This document shows positions 16,332-25,235 of a DNA stretch of 64,000 nucleotides, piece by piece. Origin of the DNA: Mangrovibrevibacter kandeliae (GTDB lineage: Bacteria > Pseudomonadota > Alphaproteobacteria > Rhizobiales > Rhizobiaceae); contig NZ_JANIFJ010000001.1 of NCBI RefSeq assembly GCF_024519155.1, positions 1,240,001 through 1,304,000 of the forward strand, given 5' to 3'. Within the stretch, counting starts at the first letter, position 1, and every line of letters starts with the position of its first letter. The notes beneath the pieces are model-generated. The model searched no databases. It saw nothing but the letters and a program-made list of their open reading frames with translations, and was not told the DNA's origin. The position numbers and the translations under genes were made by a program.

Positions 16332-17354
16332 ATGAGCGACAGCAAGGCCTTCATCGCGGGCTGCTTCGGCCATCGGCTGACGGCGGAGGAGCGCGATTTC
16401 TTCGCCGCGGAGAGGCCCTGGGGCTTCATCCTCTTCGGCCGCAACATCGGCAGCGCCCAGCAGGTGGCCGATCTCGTCGCCGAGCTGAAAGAGGCCGGGG
16501 GCCGGCCGACGACCCCGGTCTTCGTCGATCAGGAGGGTGGGCGCGTCCAGCGGCTGCGGCCGCCGCTCGCACCGAATTACCCGCCCGCCGCCGACCTCGG
16601 CCGGCTGCACGAGACGGATGCTCCGGCCGCACGACGCGCCGCCTGGCTGCAGGGACGGCTGATCGCGCGCGACCTGGCGGGATACGGCTTCAACGCCGAC
16701 TGCCTGCCCTGTCTCGACGTGCCGGCGCCGGGGGCGCATTCGGTGATCGGCAGCCGCGCCTATTCGCCGGATCCTGCGATCGCCGCGACCCTTGGTCGGG
16801 CGGCCGCCGACGGGCTGCGGGCCGGCGGCCTGTTGCCGGTGATGAAGCACATCCCCGGCCATGGCCGCGGCAATGCCGACAGCCACCTGGAGATGCCGGT
16901 GGTCGAGGCGAGCTTCGGCGAGTTGGAGGCCTCCGACTTCCGCCCCTTCGTCGAGCTGCGCTCGCTCCCTGCCGCGATGACCGCCCATCTCCTCTATCGC
17001 GCCATCGACCCGGAGCGGCCGGCAACGCTGTCGCCCGTCGTGATCGACACCGTGATCCGCGGTGCGATCGGCTTCGACGGGCTGCTGATGTCAGACGATA
17101 TGTCGATGAAGGCGCTGCGCGGCGACATCGGCGATCTCAGCCGTGCCGCGCTCCAGGCCGGCTGCGACCTCGCCCTCCACTGCAACGGCGACATGGACGA
17201 GATGAAGAAGGTCGCCCATGCCGCGCCGCCGCTCGCCGGTGCGGCGCTGCGCAGGGCCGAGGCGGCGGAGCAAATCATTGCTGACGGCGGCGAGCCGGCC
17301 GACGAGCCGGCGCTGCGCGCCGAGTTCCACGCGCTGATCGCCGACCTCGTCTGA
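16332..17354 (+). CDS. nagZ: Beta-N-acetylhexosaminidase (family 3)
   Basis: A 340-aa cytoplasmic glycoside hydrolase of family GH3 that removes GlcNAc from anhydro-muropeptides during peptidoglycan recycling. Motifs: GFILFGRNI, VDQEGGRVQRL (sugar binding), the NagZ-specific catalytic loop KHIPGHGRGNADSH with its His/Asp pair, and MSDDMSM with the nucleophile Asp. ATG 16332 gives the family-standard N-terminus; the frame is open upstream but would run into the SPOR gene. It has normal length (about 340). In related genomes scpA and scpB follow; here a 293-bp gap leads to tatA. Confidence 0.92.
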   Translation: MSDSKAFIAGCFGHRLTAEERDFFAAERPWGFILFGRNIGSAQQVADLVAELKEAGGRPTTPVFVDQEGGRVQRLRPPLAPNYPPAADLGRLHETDAPAARRAAWLQGRLIARDLAGYGFNADCLPCLDVPAPGAHSVIGSRAYSPDPAIAATLGRAAADGLRAGGLLPVMKHIPGHGRGNADSHLEMPVVEASFGELEASDFRPFVELRSLPAAMTAHLLYRAIDPERPATLSPVVIDTVIRGAIGFDGLLMSDDMSMKALRGDIGDLSRAALQAGCDLALHCNGDMDEMKKVAHAAPPLAGAALRRAEAAEQIIADGGEPADEPALRAEFHALIADLV

Positions 17355-17579
17355 GCGCCGGCTGCGAGCCGGTCCCGTCGGCCGATACCGGTCGGCCGCT
17401 TGGGCGCCACGATCACCTGCAAGAGTTAACCGGAGGGCCGGCGACGGCGCACGGCCTTGCGCCGCCGCGGCGCGCGGGCGTGCGAGCCAGACGTTCTGGC
17501 GGCTTCGCACAGCCTAAGGGCATGGCCCCAAATGTCCGACGGTGAAGGACGAGCGTTGATCCGCAACGGATTATCGTGT

Positions 17580-17608
17580 TTGAAAGTCGCCGGACCGACG
17601 CTTAGCTT
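17580..17608 (+). promoter_or_regulatory. Candidate sigma-70 promoter for tatABC
   Basis: TTGAAA (17580-17585), a 17-base spacer, then TAGCTT (17603-17608), 39 bases before the tatA ATG. This is the best -35/-10 match in the nagZ-tatA gap; the -10 is imperfect. Confidence 0.45.
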
Positions 17609-17647
17609 GAGATGAGACCGCCAGGAGGCGGCGCAGGGAGATCGACG

Positions 17648-17884
17648 ATGGGTAGCTTCAGCATCTGGCACTGGCTGATCGTTCTGGCGGTCGTGCTGCT
17701 CCTGTTCGGGCGCGGCAAGATCCCCGAACTGATGGGCGACGTCGCCAAGGGCATCAAGAACTTCAAGAAGGGCATGTCGGACGAGGACGCCACGCCGGCG
17801 ACGACGGCCGAACGCCGCTCGGTGGAGCGTCGCGAGGGCGACACTGTGGCGCACGACATCAACGTCGAAAAGACGCATAGCTGA
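17648..17884 (+). CDS. tatA: Sec-independent translocase subunit TatA
   Basis: A 78-aa Tat pore-forming subunit that exports folded proteins with twin-arginine signals. A single N-terminal helix ([15 protein letters not shown]) is followed by the hinge and amphipathic helix ([23 protein letters not shown]), both diagnostic, and a polar tail. ATG 17648 is preceded by GGGAG; the frame opens 36 bases earlier but that start adds a non-family extension. First gene of tatABC; the following tatB begins 74 bases later. Likely clients in this window are PhoD and DctP. Confidence 0.93.
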   Translation: MGSFSIWHWLIVLAVVLLLFGRGKIPELMGDVAKGIKNFKKGMSDEDATPATTAERRSVERREGDTVAHDINVEKTHS

Positions 17885-17958
17885 GCGGCATCTCGCAATG
17901 ATCGGCGGGTGCGCCCTACGCGGCGCAACCGCGTTTCGTCTCCGGCTGGGCGTTCTTC

Positions 17959-18432
17959 ATGTTTGACATCGGGTGGTCGGAGCTTCTGGTCATCGCCGTG
18001 GTCCTGATCGTCGTGGTCGGGCCGAAGGATCTGCCGCGCATGCTGCGCACCTTCGGCAAGACCACGAGCCAGCTGCGGCGCATGGCCGGGGATTTTCGCA
18101 AGCAGTTCGACGAGGCGCTGCGTGAGGCGGAACTCGATGATGTGCGCGACACCGTGCGCGACCTGAAGTCGCTCGATCCGCGCAGCGAGATGCGCAAGGC
18201 GCTCAATCCGATGCGGGCGGTGGGCGACGAGATCCGGGCCTCGCTGTCGGCCGCCACCAAGGCGCCGGAGCCGCGGGTGCCGAGCGCCGACGAGCCGGCC
18301 AAGCCGGCCGAGCCGGTGCCCCAGCCGGCCATGGCGGAAGCCGCGGCGGCGACGGGTGCCGCCCGTCCTGCGGGCGAGGGTGACGCGGCGCTTGCGCAGG
18401 CCGATGCGCCGAAGCGGGGAGATGCCGCTTGA
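17959..18432 (+). CDS. tatB: Sec-independent translocase subunit TatB
   Basis: A 157-aa Tat receptor subunit. The N-terminus [29 protein letters not shown] is the classical TatB helix and hinge with the conserved Glu and Gly-Pro. An amphipathic helix ([20 protein letters not shown]) follows, then an Ala/Pro-rich, poorly conserved tail. TatB forms the substrate-binding complex with TatC. The stop overlaps the TTG start of tatC, so the two are translationally coupled. Confidence 0.93.
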   Translation: MFDIGWSELLVIAVVLIVVVGPKDLPRMLRTFGKTTSQLRRMAGDFRKQFDEALREAELDDVRDTVRDLKSLDPRSEMRKALNPMRAVGDEIRASLSAATKAPEPRVPSADEPAKPAEPVPQPAMAEAAAATGAARPAGEGDAALAQADAPKRGDAA

Positions 18433-19235
18433 ACAAGCCCGAGATCGACATCGAGGCGTCGTCCGCGCCGCTCATCGAGCATCTGATCGAGCTGCGCCGG
18501 CGGCTCATCTGGAGCATCGGCGGCTTCTTCCTCGCCTTCCTGTTCTGCTTCTATTTCGCCAAGCCGATCTTCAACTTCCTCGTCGTGCCGTACCAGCGGG
18601 CCACCGCCTGGGCCGGCATCACCGGGCGGCAGGTGGAGCTGATCTACACCGCGCCGCAGGAGTTCTTCTTCACGCAGGTGAAGATCGCGGCGTTCGGCGG
18701 CTTCTTCCTCGCCTTTCCGCTGATCGCCAGCCAGATCTATGCCTTCGTCGCGCCCGGCCTCTATCGCAACGAGCGGCAGGCGTTCACCCCGTTCCTAGTC
18801 GCGACGCCGATCCTGTTCCTCTGCGGCGCAGCGCTCGTCTACTACTTCTTCACCCCGATGGTGATGTGGTTCTTCCTGTCGATGCAGCAGTCGGGCGGGG
18901 ACGGGCAGGCGGCGATCCAGCTCCTGCCGAAGGTCTCCGAGTATCTCGGGCTGATCATGACGCTGATCTTCTCCTTCGGTCTCGTGTTCCAGCTTCCGGT
19001 GATCACCTCGCTGCTGGTGCGTGTCGGCCTGCTGACGAGCGACGGACTGAAGTCGAAGCGCAAATATGCCGTCGTCCTCTCCTTCATCGCGGCCGCGGTG
19101 CTGACGCCCCCCGATCCGATGTCGCAGATCGGTCTTGCGGTGCCGACCATCCTTCTCTACGAGATTTCCATCATCGTGGGGCGCATGATCGAGAAGAAGA
19201 AGAAGGCCGAAGAGCCGGGCGAAAGCGAAGCGTAG
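18429..19235 (+). CDS. tatC: Sec-independent translocase subunit TatC
   Basis: A 268-aa polytopic core subunit of the Tat system that recognises the twin-arginine motif. The conserved N-terminal [16 protein letters not shown], the periplasmic loop with [12 protein letters not shown] and the LYRNERQAF motif of the first cytoplasmic loop are all visible, with six hydrophobic segments to about residue 255. The start is TTG at 18429, overlapping the tatB stop (TTGA); no ATG lies nearby. The C-terminal tail is short and charged ([13 protein letters not shown]). serS follows after 59 bases. Confidence 0.93.
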   Translation: MNKPEIDIEASSAPLIEHLIELRRRLIWSIGGFFLAFLFCFYFAKPIFNFLVVPYQRATAWAGITGRQVELIYTAPQEFFFTQVKIAAFGGFFLAFPLIASQIYAFVAPGLYRNERQAFTPFLVATPILFLCGAALVYYFFTPMVMWFFLSMQQSGGDGQAAIQLLPKVSEYLGLIMTLIFSFGLVFQLPVITSLLVRVGLLTSDGLKSKRKYAVVLSFIAAAVLTPPDPMSQIGLAVPTILLYEISIIVGRMIEKKKKAEEPGESEA

Positions 19236-19294
19236 CGGGCTGGCGTTCCCTCGGCCGATATGTCGCGCGCATCCTGTCCGGCGCAGGGGAAACG

Positions 19295-20575
19295 ATGCTG
19301 GACATCAAGTGGATACGCGAACATCCTGAAGCTCTGGATGCGGCTCTCGCATCGCGCGGCGCCAAGCCGGCTGCGGCCGAGCTCGTCCGGCTCGACGAGC
19401 AGCGCCGCGAGCATCTGACCCGCCTGCAGGAGCTGCAGAGTCGCCGCAACGAGGCGTCCAAGGAGATCGGCAAGGCGAAGGGGACCGGCGACGCCGGACG
19501 CGCCGAGGCGCTGATCCGCGAAGTCGGCGAGATCAAGGAAGCGATCCAGGACGGTGAGGAGACCGAGCGTCGCATCGAGCAGGCGCTCGAGGACGCGCTG
19601 GCCCGCATCCCGAACCTGCCCCTCGAGGACGTCCCGGTCGGCGCCGACGAGACCGGCAACGTCGAGGTCCGCCGGCACGACGAGCGTCCGGTTTTCGCAT
19701 TCGAGCCGAAGGAGCACTACGAACTCGGCGAGGCGCTCGGCCTGATGGAGTTCGAGCAGGCGGCCAAGATTTCGGGCGCGCGCTTCACCATCCTGAAGGG
19801 CCAGCTCGCGCGCCTCGAGCGCGCGCTCGGCCAGTTCATGCTCGACCTGCACACCGGCGAGCACGGCTACGAGGAGGTCGCCGCGCCGCTGCTGGTGCGC
19901 GACGAGGCGCTGTTCGGCACGGGGCAGCTGCCGAAATTCTCGGAGGACCTGTTCCACACGACCGAAGGCCGCTGGCTGATCCCGACGGCAGAGGTGCCGC
20001 TGACCAATCTGGTGCGCGAGCGCGTGCTCGACGAAGCGGAACTGCCGCTGCGCCTGACCGCACTGACACCGTGCTTCCGGTCCGAAGCCGGCTCGGCCGG
20101 TCGCGACACGCGAGGCATGCTGCGCCAGCACCAGTTCTACAAGGTCGAGCTCGTCTCGATCACCGCGGCCGAGACGGCGATCGAGGAGCACGAGCGCATG
20201 ACGGCTTGCGCCGAGACGGTGCTGAAGCGACTCGGCCTGCATTTCCGCACCGTGACGCTTTGCACCGGCGACATGGGCTTCGGGGCCCGCAAGACCTACG
20301 ACATCGAGGTCTGGCTGCCGGGGCAGGATGCCTTCCGCGAGATCTCCAGCTGCTCGGTCTGCGGCGACTTCCAGGCGCGGCGGATGGCGGCGCGCTATCG
20401 CGGCGGCGACAAGGCGATGCGGTTCGTCCACACGCTGAACGGCTCAGGCGTTGCGCTCGGCCGCGCGCTGATCGCGGTGATGGAGAACTACCAGAACGCC
20501 GATGGCAGCATCACCGTGCCGGAGGCGCTGCGGCCGTACATGCGGGGCCTTTCGACGATCGGAGCGCCCGCCTGA
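19295..20575 (+). CDS. serS: Seryl-tRNA synthetase
   Basis: A 426-aa class II synthetase that charges tRNA-Ser and also supplies Ser-tRNA for selenocysteine where present. The N-terminal ~110 residues form the tRNA-binding antiparallel coiled coil (after [18 protein letters not shown]). Catalytic motif 2 is [20 protein letters not shown] with QFYKVEL, and motif 3 is [19 protein letters not shown]. Length is standard. ATG 19295 gives the family N-terminus; the frame is open far upstream through tatC, but that extension is only a shadow of tatC. The stop overlaps the surE start by one base. Confidence 0.95.
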   Translation: MLDIKWIREHPEALDAALASRGAKPAAAELVRLDEQRREHLTRLQELQSRRNEASKEIGKAKGTGDAGRAEALIREVGEIKEAIQDGEETERRIEQALEDALARIPNLPLEDVPVGADETGNVEVRRHDERPVFAFEPKEHYELGEALGLMEFEQAAKISGARFTILKGQLARLERALGQFMLDLHTGEHGYEEVAAPLLVRDEALFGTGQLPKFSEDLFHTTEGRWLIPTAEVPLTNLVRERVLDEAELPLRLTALTPCFRSEAGSAGRDTRGMLRQHQFYKVELVSITAAETAIEEHERMTACAETVLKRLGLHFRTVTLCTGDMGFGARKTYDIEVWLPGQDAFREISSCSVCGDFQARRMAARYRGGDKAMRFVHTLNGSGVALGRALIAVMENYQNADGSITVPEALRPYMRGLSTIGAPA

Positions 20576-21330
20576 TGCGGATTCTCCTAACCAACGACGA
20601 CGGCATCCACGCGGAAGGCCTGGCCGTCCTGGAGCGCGTCGCCCGCAGCCTGTCGCACGACGTCTGGGTGGTGGCACCCGAAACCGACCAGAGCGGCCTG
20701 TCGCATTCGCTGACGCTCTCGATGCCGCTGCGCCTGCGCACGATCGGCGAGCAGAAGTTCGCGCTGACCGGCACGCCGACCGACTGCGTCATCATGGCGG
20801 CCAAGCGGCTGATGCCGGCGCCGCCGGACCTCGTGCTCTCCGGCGTCAATGCCGGGCAGAACATCTGTGACGACGTCTCCTATTCGGGCACGGTCGCGGG
20901 CGCGATGGAAGGTGCCATGCTCGGCCTGCGCTCGATCGCCCTCAGCCAAGCGTTCACGCCGGATCGGGACCGCGAGCTGCTGTGGGAGGCCGCCGAGAGG
21001 CATGCGCCGGCCGTGATCGAGAAGCTGCTTTCGCTCGACGTGCCTCCGACGACGCTGTTCAACGTCAACTTCCCGGCCGTTCCGGCCGACGAGGTCGCCG
21101 GCATCGCGCTGACCCGGCAGGGCAAGCTCGACTACAACATCGGCATCGAGGAGCGCCGGGACGGGCGCGGGCTGCCCTACTACTGGCTGAAGTTCGGGCG
21201 GCAGGTCGGGGCCGAGGTCGAACGCTCCGACATCGCTGCATTGATCGCCGGCCGCATCTCGGTGACGCCGCTGACCATGGACCTTACCGATCACGCGCTC
21301 CGCGCCGATCTGGAGACGCAGTTCGATTGA
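20575..21330 (+). CDS. surE: 5'/3'-nucleotidase SurE
   Basis: A 251-aa metal-dependent nucleoside monophosphatase with a role in stationary-phase survival. The N-terminal signature [16 protein letters not shown] carries the metal-binding Asp-Asp; [10 protein letters not shown] and [22 protein letters not shown] are further active-site motifs of the family. It starts with ATG overlapping the serS stop (TGATG type) and itself overlaps pcm by one base, so serS-surE-pcm are one coupled unit, as in many Proteobacteria. Confidence 0.95.
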   Translation: MRILLTNDDGIHAEGLAVLERVARSLSHDVWVVAPETDQSGLSHSLTLSMPLRLRTIGEQKFALTGTPTDCVIMAAKRLMPAPPDLVLSGVNAGQNICDDVSYSGTVAGAMEGAMLGLRSIALSQAFTPDRDRELLWEAAERHAPAVIEKLLSLDVPPTTLFNVNFPAVPADEVAGIALTRQGKLDYNIGIEERRDGRGLPYYWLKFGRQVGAEVERSDIAALIAGRISVTPLTMDLTDHALRADLETQFD

Positions 21331-21977
21331 TGCCGCACTCCCGGGATCGCGAGGATCTCGCCGCCTTCATCCTGCGTCTTCGCTCCGAGCGGATCACCGA
21401 GCCGCGCCTCCTCGCGGCGATCGAACAGGTGCCCCGCCGCCTGTTCGTGCCGGGCGAGGTGCCGAATGCCTATGCCGACGGCGCACTGCCGATCGACTGC
21501 GGCGAGACGATGTATGGCGCCCGCTTCGCGGTCGGCCTCGTGCATGCGCTGAAGGTCGAGGACCATGCGCGGGTCCTCGAGATCGGCACCGGCAGCGGCT
21601 ATGTCACGGCGCTGCTGGCCAAGCTCGCGGCGCGGGTCTTCTCGCTCGACCGCTACAAGCGGCTCCTGCGCAGGGCCGACGAGCGCCTGCGGGGGCTCGA
21701 TCTCCTGAACGTCGTGCTGGAGCAGGACGACGGGCGCAGCGGGTACATCACCGGCGCGCCCTATGACCGCATCATCGTCCATGCCGCCTTCTCGGAGGTG
21801 CCGCGCGCCTTCCTGGAGCAGCTGGCCTCGCAGGCCTATCTGATCTGCGCGGTCGGGCCGGGCGACGGCGAACAGCAGCTCGTTCGGCTGCAGAAGGTCG
21901 GCAGCCGCTTCGAGCGGGAGGACCTGCGGACGGTGCGCTACCAGCCGCTGGCCTCCGGGATCGCCGCGACGCTCTGA
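21330..21977 (+). CDS. pcm: Protein-L-isoaspartate O-methyltransferase
   Basis: A 215-aa SAM-dependent repair methyltransferase acting on damaged aspartyl/asparaginyl residues. Motifs: AIEQVPRRLFVP, the substrate loop ALPIDCGETM (usually LPIGxGQTIS, so here it varies), motif I VLEIGTGSGYVTALLA and the YDRIIVHAA strand. It begins in an ATG overlapping the surE stop; surE-pcm linkage is typical. It is the second PCMT-family gene in the window, the other being upstream of tolC. The altered loop (ETMYG) suggests some divergence from canonical Pcm, although the fold motifs are intact. Confidence 0.88.
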   Translation: MPHSRDREDLAAFILRLRSERITEPRLLAAIEQVPRRLFVPGEVPNAYADGALPIDCGETMYGARFAVGLVHALKVEDHARVLEIGTGSGYVTALLAKLAARVFSLDRYKRLLRRADERLRGLDLLNVVLEQDDGRSGYITGAPYDRIIVHAAFSEVPRAFLEQLASQAYLICAVGPGDGEQQLVRLQKVGSRFEREDLRTVRYQPLASGIAATL

Positions 21978-22115
21978 CCGCGGCGCGCTGTCGTGGCGAC
22001 ACGCCCCGACCCGCTTCCTGACGAAAAGTGGCTTCTCGCCTCACGACTTAACCGTCGAGTAACATTAACGCGCTTCAATGACTCCAAGCTTCATTCCGTG
22101 GCTTTGGGGACGACG

Positions 22116-23708
22116 ATGCGTGTGGGTGTGCTGAACGTTTTTCGGATTCGGATGGCCCGATCTGCAGCCATCCTGGCGCTCGCCGGCTTTGCCGCCGGCT
22201 GCTCGAGCGACGTCGTTCGCTTCGACGACGGGTTCTACACCGGGGCGGTGCCGCAGTCGGCGAGCGGTGTGGATCAGGTGAACACCGGTTCTATAAACCG
22301 GGGTGGCGGCCTGAACATGCCAACCTATCGCGGAACCAACCCGGGCGCCGGCATCCAGACGGCCTCCGCAGCGCCGAACTACCCGCGGGCCATGCCCGCC
22401 GACACCGCGCCTGGCTACGCTCTGGCACAGCCCTCGGCCAACGCCCCGGTGCAGCGCGCCACGCTTGCGCCGCCGAATGCACCGGGCGCCGCACCCGCCT
22501 ATCAGCCGCCGCAGCCGCCGGCCTTGCCGGCGCCGACCGCGACTGCGAGCCTCTCCAAGCCCGCGACGTCGGCCGGCTGGAACCAGTCCGGCAACCGCGT
22601 CACCCTGCGCGGCGGCGAGACCGTCTACAGCCTGTCTAAGCGCTACGGCGTGCCGGCAAAGGCGATCCTCGAGGCCAACAACATGCGCTCGGCCGAAGAG
22701 GCTCGCGCCGGCCAGGAGCTGGTGATCCCGGCCTACACCTACGGCAAGGGGGCACCGGTTTCAGCGCCCGATCATGACCCCCGCACCCGTCAGGCTGCCG
22801 TCGTGCCGGCACCGGGCGAAGGCTACCTCAAGGTTCCCGGGTCCTCCGCGCCGGCGCCGCGCCAGACGGCGGCTGCCGAGAGCCGCCCGGCGGCACCGCA
22901 GGCTGGCGCTGGCGCTGGCGCCGGCCGCACCGTGACGGTCGAGTCGGGCGACACGCTGGCCTCGATCTCCCGCCGCACCGGCGCACCGGTCGACGAGCTG
23001 CGCCGTCTGAACAACGTCTCGGGCGACCACATCCGCGTCGGCCAGATGCTGTTCCTGCCCTCGGACGCCAAGGCGGCGCCGACGCGCGTCGCCTCGCTCG
23101 AGCCGGCCGACGCCCGCTCGGACGCGTCCGCTGCTCCGGCGCCCGCCGCCCGGGTCGCGCCGGTGGCCAAGGCCGCCGAGCCAAAGCCGGCACAGCCGAA
23201 GTCCTACGAGCCGCCGCGCGCGGCGGAAGCCAAGCCCGAGGCGCCGGCGAAGGTGTCCGAGCCGAGGGCCGAGACGCCGGTAGCCAACGAGATCAAAACC
23301 GAATCGGCGGCGGTCGCCCCGGCGGCCACGGGCATCAGCCAGTTCCGCTGGCCGGTGCAGGGCCGGGTCGTGAAGGGCTTCGGCGACAAGGTCGGCACCC
23401 GGCGCAATGACGGCCTCAACATCTCCGTGCCGCGCGGCACGCCGGTGAAGGCTGCCGAGAACGGCGTGGTGATCTATGCCGGCGACGGGCTGAAGGAGTT
23501 CGGCAACACCGTCCTCGTCAAGCACGACAACGGCCTCGTCACGGTCTACGGCTATGCCGACGCGCTGAACGTCAAGCGCGGCGACACGGTGACGCGCGGC
23601 CAGGAGATCGCGACCGCCGGCATGACCGGCGAGACCGACGTGCCGATGCTCCACTTCGAGGTCCGCAAGAACTCGGCGCCCGTCGACCCGATGACCTTCC
23701 TGCGCTGA
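22116..23708 (+). CDS. LysM/M23 (LytM) lipoprotein, NlpD-like, degenerate active site
   Basis: A 530-aa envelope protein. The N-terminus has a hydrophobic segment ending in a lipobox-like LAGFAAGC, so it is a probable lipoprotein. Two LysM peptidoglycan-binding motifs follow (RGGETVYSLSKRYGVPAKAI ~155-205 and ESGDTLASISRRTGAPVDEL ~270-315), then Pro/Ala linkers and a C-terminal LytM domain (~405-530). The first zinc motif HxxxD is replaced by NDGLN, and the usual tyrosine-Ala-His region reads YGYADAL; only the last LHFEV His remains. It is therefore probably an amidase activator rather than a peptidase, like E. coli NlpD and EnvC. ATG 22116 has GGGGA upstream. Confidence 0.82.
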   Translation: MRVGVLNVFRIRMARSAAILALAGFAAGCSSDVVRFDDGFYTGAVPQSASGVDQVNTGSINRGGGLNMPTYRGTNPGAGIQTASAAPNYPRAMPADTAPGYALAQPSANAPVQRATLAPPNAPGAAPAYQPPQPPALPAPTATASLSKPATSAGWNQSGNRVTLRGGETVYSLSKRYGVPAKAILEANNMRSAEEARAGQELVIPAYTYGKGAPVSAPDHDPRTRQAAVVPAPGEGYLKVPGSSAPAPRQTAAAESRPAAPQAGAGAGAGRTVTVESGDTLASISRRTGAPVDELRRLNNVSGDHIRVGQMLFLPSDAKAAPTRVASLEPADARSDASAAPAPAARVAPVAKAAEPKPAQPKSYEPPRAAEAKPEAPAKVSEPRAETPVANEIKTESAAVAPAATGISQFRWPVQGRVVKGFGDKVGTRRNDGLNISVPRGTPVKAAENGVVIYAGDGLKEFGNTVLVKHDNGLVTVYGYADALNVKRGDTVTRGQEIATAGMTGETDVPMLHFEVRKNSAPVDPMTFLR

Positions 23709-23723
23709 GACCGGAGCAGGATT

Positions 23724-23748
23724 GGCTGCGGCGCGTCCCGCCGCAGCC
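23724..23748. terminator. Hairpin between two convergent genes
   Basis: A perfect 10-bp stem (ggctgcggcg 23724-23733 / cgccgcagcc 23739-23748) with a 5-base loop lies between the LysM/M23 stop and the DUF815 stop. There is no T-run on either side, so it is a probable bidirectional, weak terminator. Confidence 0.45.
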
Positions 23749-23750
23749 GG

Positions 23751-24644
23751 TCAGGCCGCGTCGAGGTCGAGCCGCTGACCGAGCCGGCCGGCGAGATCCT
23801 GGATGAACTGCCAGGCGACGCGCCCGGAGCGGCTGCCACGTGTCGTCGACCATTCGAGGGCTTCGGCGCGAGCCGCCTCGAGCGTGGTGGCGAGGCCGAA
23901 GGCCTCGATGTAGGCCGCGATCATCTGCAGGTACTCGTCCTGCCCGCAGCGGTGGAAGCCGAGCCACAGCCCGAAGCGATCCGAAAGCGAAACCTTTTCT
24001 TCCACCGCCTCGGCCGGATTGATCGCCGTCGAGCGCTCGTTCTCGATCATGTCGCGCGGCAGGAGATGCCGCCGGTTCGAGGTGGCATAGAAGAGGATAT
24101 TGCCGGGACGCCCCTCGACGCCGCCTTCCAGTGCGGCCTTCAGCGACTTGTAGGAGGCGTCGTCGCCGTCGAAGGACAGATCGTCGCAGAACAGCAGGAA
24201 CGGGAAGGGCGCGTCGCGCAGCAGCGCCATCAGCGCCGGCAGGTGCGCGATGTCCTCCCGGTGGATCTCGACGAGCTTGAGGGCCGCGCTGCCGCTCGCC
24301 CGTTCGGCATTGACCGCCGCATGCGCCGCCTTGACCAGCGAGGATTTCCCCATCCCGCGGGCGCCCCAAAGCAGCGCATTGTTGGCCGGCAGTCCCCGCT
24401 GGAAGCGCGCGGTGTTGTCGATCAGGCGGTCGCGCGAGCCGTCGATGCCCTTCAAGAGCTCGATCGGCACGCGGCTGACGCGCCGCACCGGAACGAGCTG
24501 GGCGGGTGGATCGAAGGTGAAGCAGTCGGCAGCCTCGAGATCCGGCGCCGTCGCCGGGGGAGGCGCCAGCCGCTCGAGGCTCGCTGCGATCCGCTCCAGT
24601 GTTTCGGCCAGATGAGCCGTGTCCGCGCTCTCGTGAAGGTCCAT
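23751..24644 (-). CDS. DUF815 family ATP-binding protein
   Basis: A 297-aa AAA-like P-loop protein. Walker A is WGARGMGKSSLVKA (~93-105), the Walker B region FLLFCDDLSF (~149-156), and a sensor-like FYATSNRRHL follows with YKSLKAALEGG between. This pattern is that of the DUF815 (PF05673) family, whose biochemical role is not established. It lies between a peptidoglycan-linked gene and yajC and is divergent from yajC, an arrangement common in Hyphomicrobiales. The N-terminal 60 residues are predicted helical and contain no membrane segment, so it is cytoplasmic. Confidence 0.85.
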   Translation of the reverse strand: MDLHESADTAHLAETLERIAASLERLAPPPATAPDLEAADCFTFDPPAQLVPVRRVSRVPIELLKGIDGSRDRLIDNTARFQRGLPANNALLWGARGMGKSSLVKAAHAAVNAERASGSAALKLVEIHREDIAHLPALMALLRDAPFPFLLFCDDLSFDGDDASYKSLKAALEGGVEGRPGNILFYATSNRRHLLPRDMIENERSTAINPAEAVEEKVSLSDRFGLWLGFHRCGQDEYLQMIAAYIEAFGLATTLEAARAEALEWSTTRGSRSGRVAWQFIQDLAGRLGQRLDLDAA

Positions 24645-24682
24645 CGCCCAGTCTCTCGCCGTGCCGGTGAGCCCGGCCCTTG

Positions 24683-24710
24683 TTGCATTGGGGTCGACGG
24701 ATCGTATATT
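24683..24710 (+). promoter_or_regulatory. Candidate sigma-70 promoter for yajC-secDF
   Basis: TTGCAT (24683-24688), a 16-base spacer and TATATT (24705-24710), 59 bases before the yajC ATG and in the divergent space between yajC and the DUF815 gene. Confidence 0.55.
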
Positions 24711-24769
24711 GCGGCCGTCACGTAAAGGGCCGCGTTGAGAGCCCGGATCATCCCATCAAGGAGTACTCG

Positions 24770-25111
24770 ATGTTCGTCACGGAGGCATTCGCCCAGACCC
24801 CCGGCGCCTTGGGGGGCGGAAGCGACATGCTGATCAGCATCGTGCCCTTCGTGCTGGTCTTCGTGATCATGTACTTCCTGATCATCCGCCCGCAGCGCTC
24901 TCAGGCCAAGCAGCGCGAGGACATGCTGAAGAACGTGCGTCGCGGTGACACCATCGTGACCGGCGGCGGCATCCTCGGCAAGGTCACGAAGGTGCTCGAT
25001 AACGGCGAGCTGGAAGTCCAGATCTCCGAGCAGACCAAGGTGCGCGTGCTCCTGTCGATGGTCACCGAGGTCCGCGTGAAGGGCGAGCCGGCCGCCGCCA
25101 ACGCCAAGTAG
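24770..25111 (+). CDS. yajC: Preprotein translocase accessory subunit YajC
   Basis: A 113-aa single-pass inner-membrane protein of the SecDF-YajC complex, which helps SecYEG-dependent export. After a short polar start it shows the family's membrane helix (ISIVPFVLVFVIMYFLIIRPQ), followed by QRSQAKQREDMLKNVRRGD, TGGGILGKV and a C-terminal beta-rich part. ATG 24770 has AAGGAG upstream at good spacing; an in-frame upstream GTG region has no family similarity. secDF follows after 124 bases. Confidence 0.94.
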   Translation: MFVTEAFAQTPGALGGGSDMLISIVPFVLVFVIMYFLIIRPQRSQAKQREDMLKNVRRGDTIVTGGGILGKVTKVLDNGELEVQISEQTKVRVLLSMVTEVRVKGEPAAANAK

Positions 25112-25235
25112 CCCCGCCGCGTCGCGTGGGGAGGCTGCGGCGCTCCCCCTTGCTGCCGCCCGAGGGCGGACATCCATACGACCGGGCCCGGGCCGTAGAG
25201 CCGCTGCGCGCCCGCTGACCCTCACGGGGAACCCG

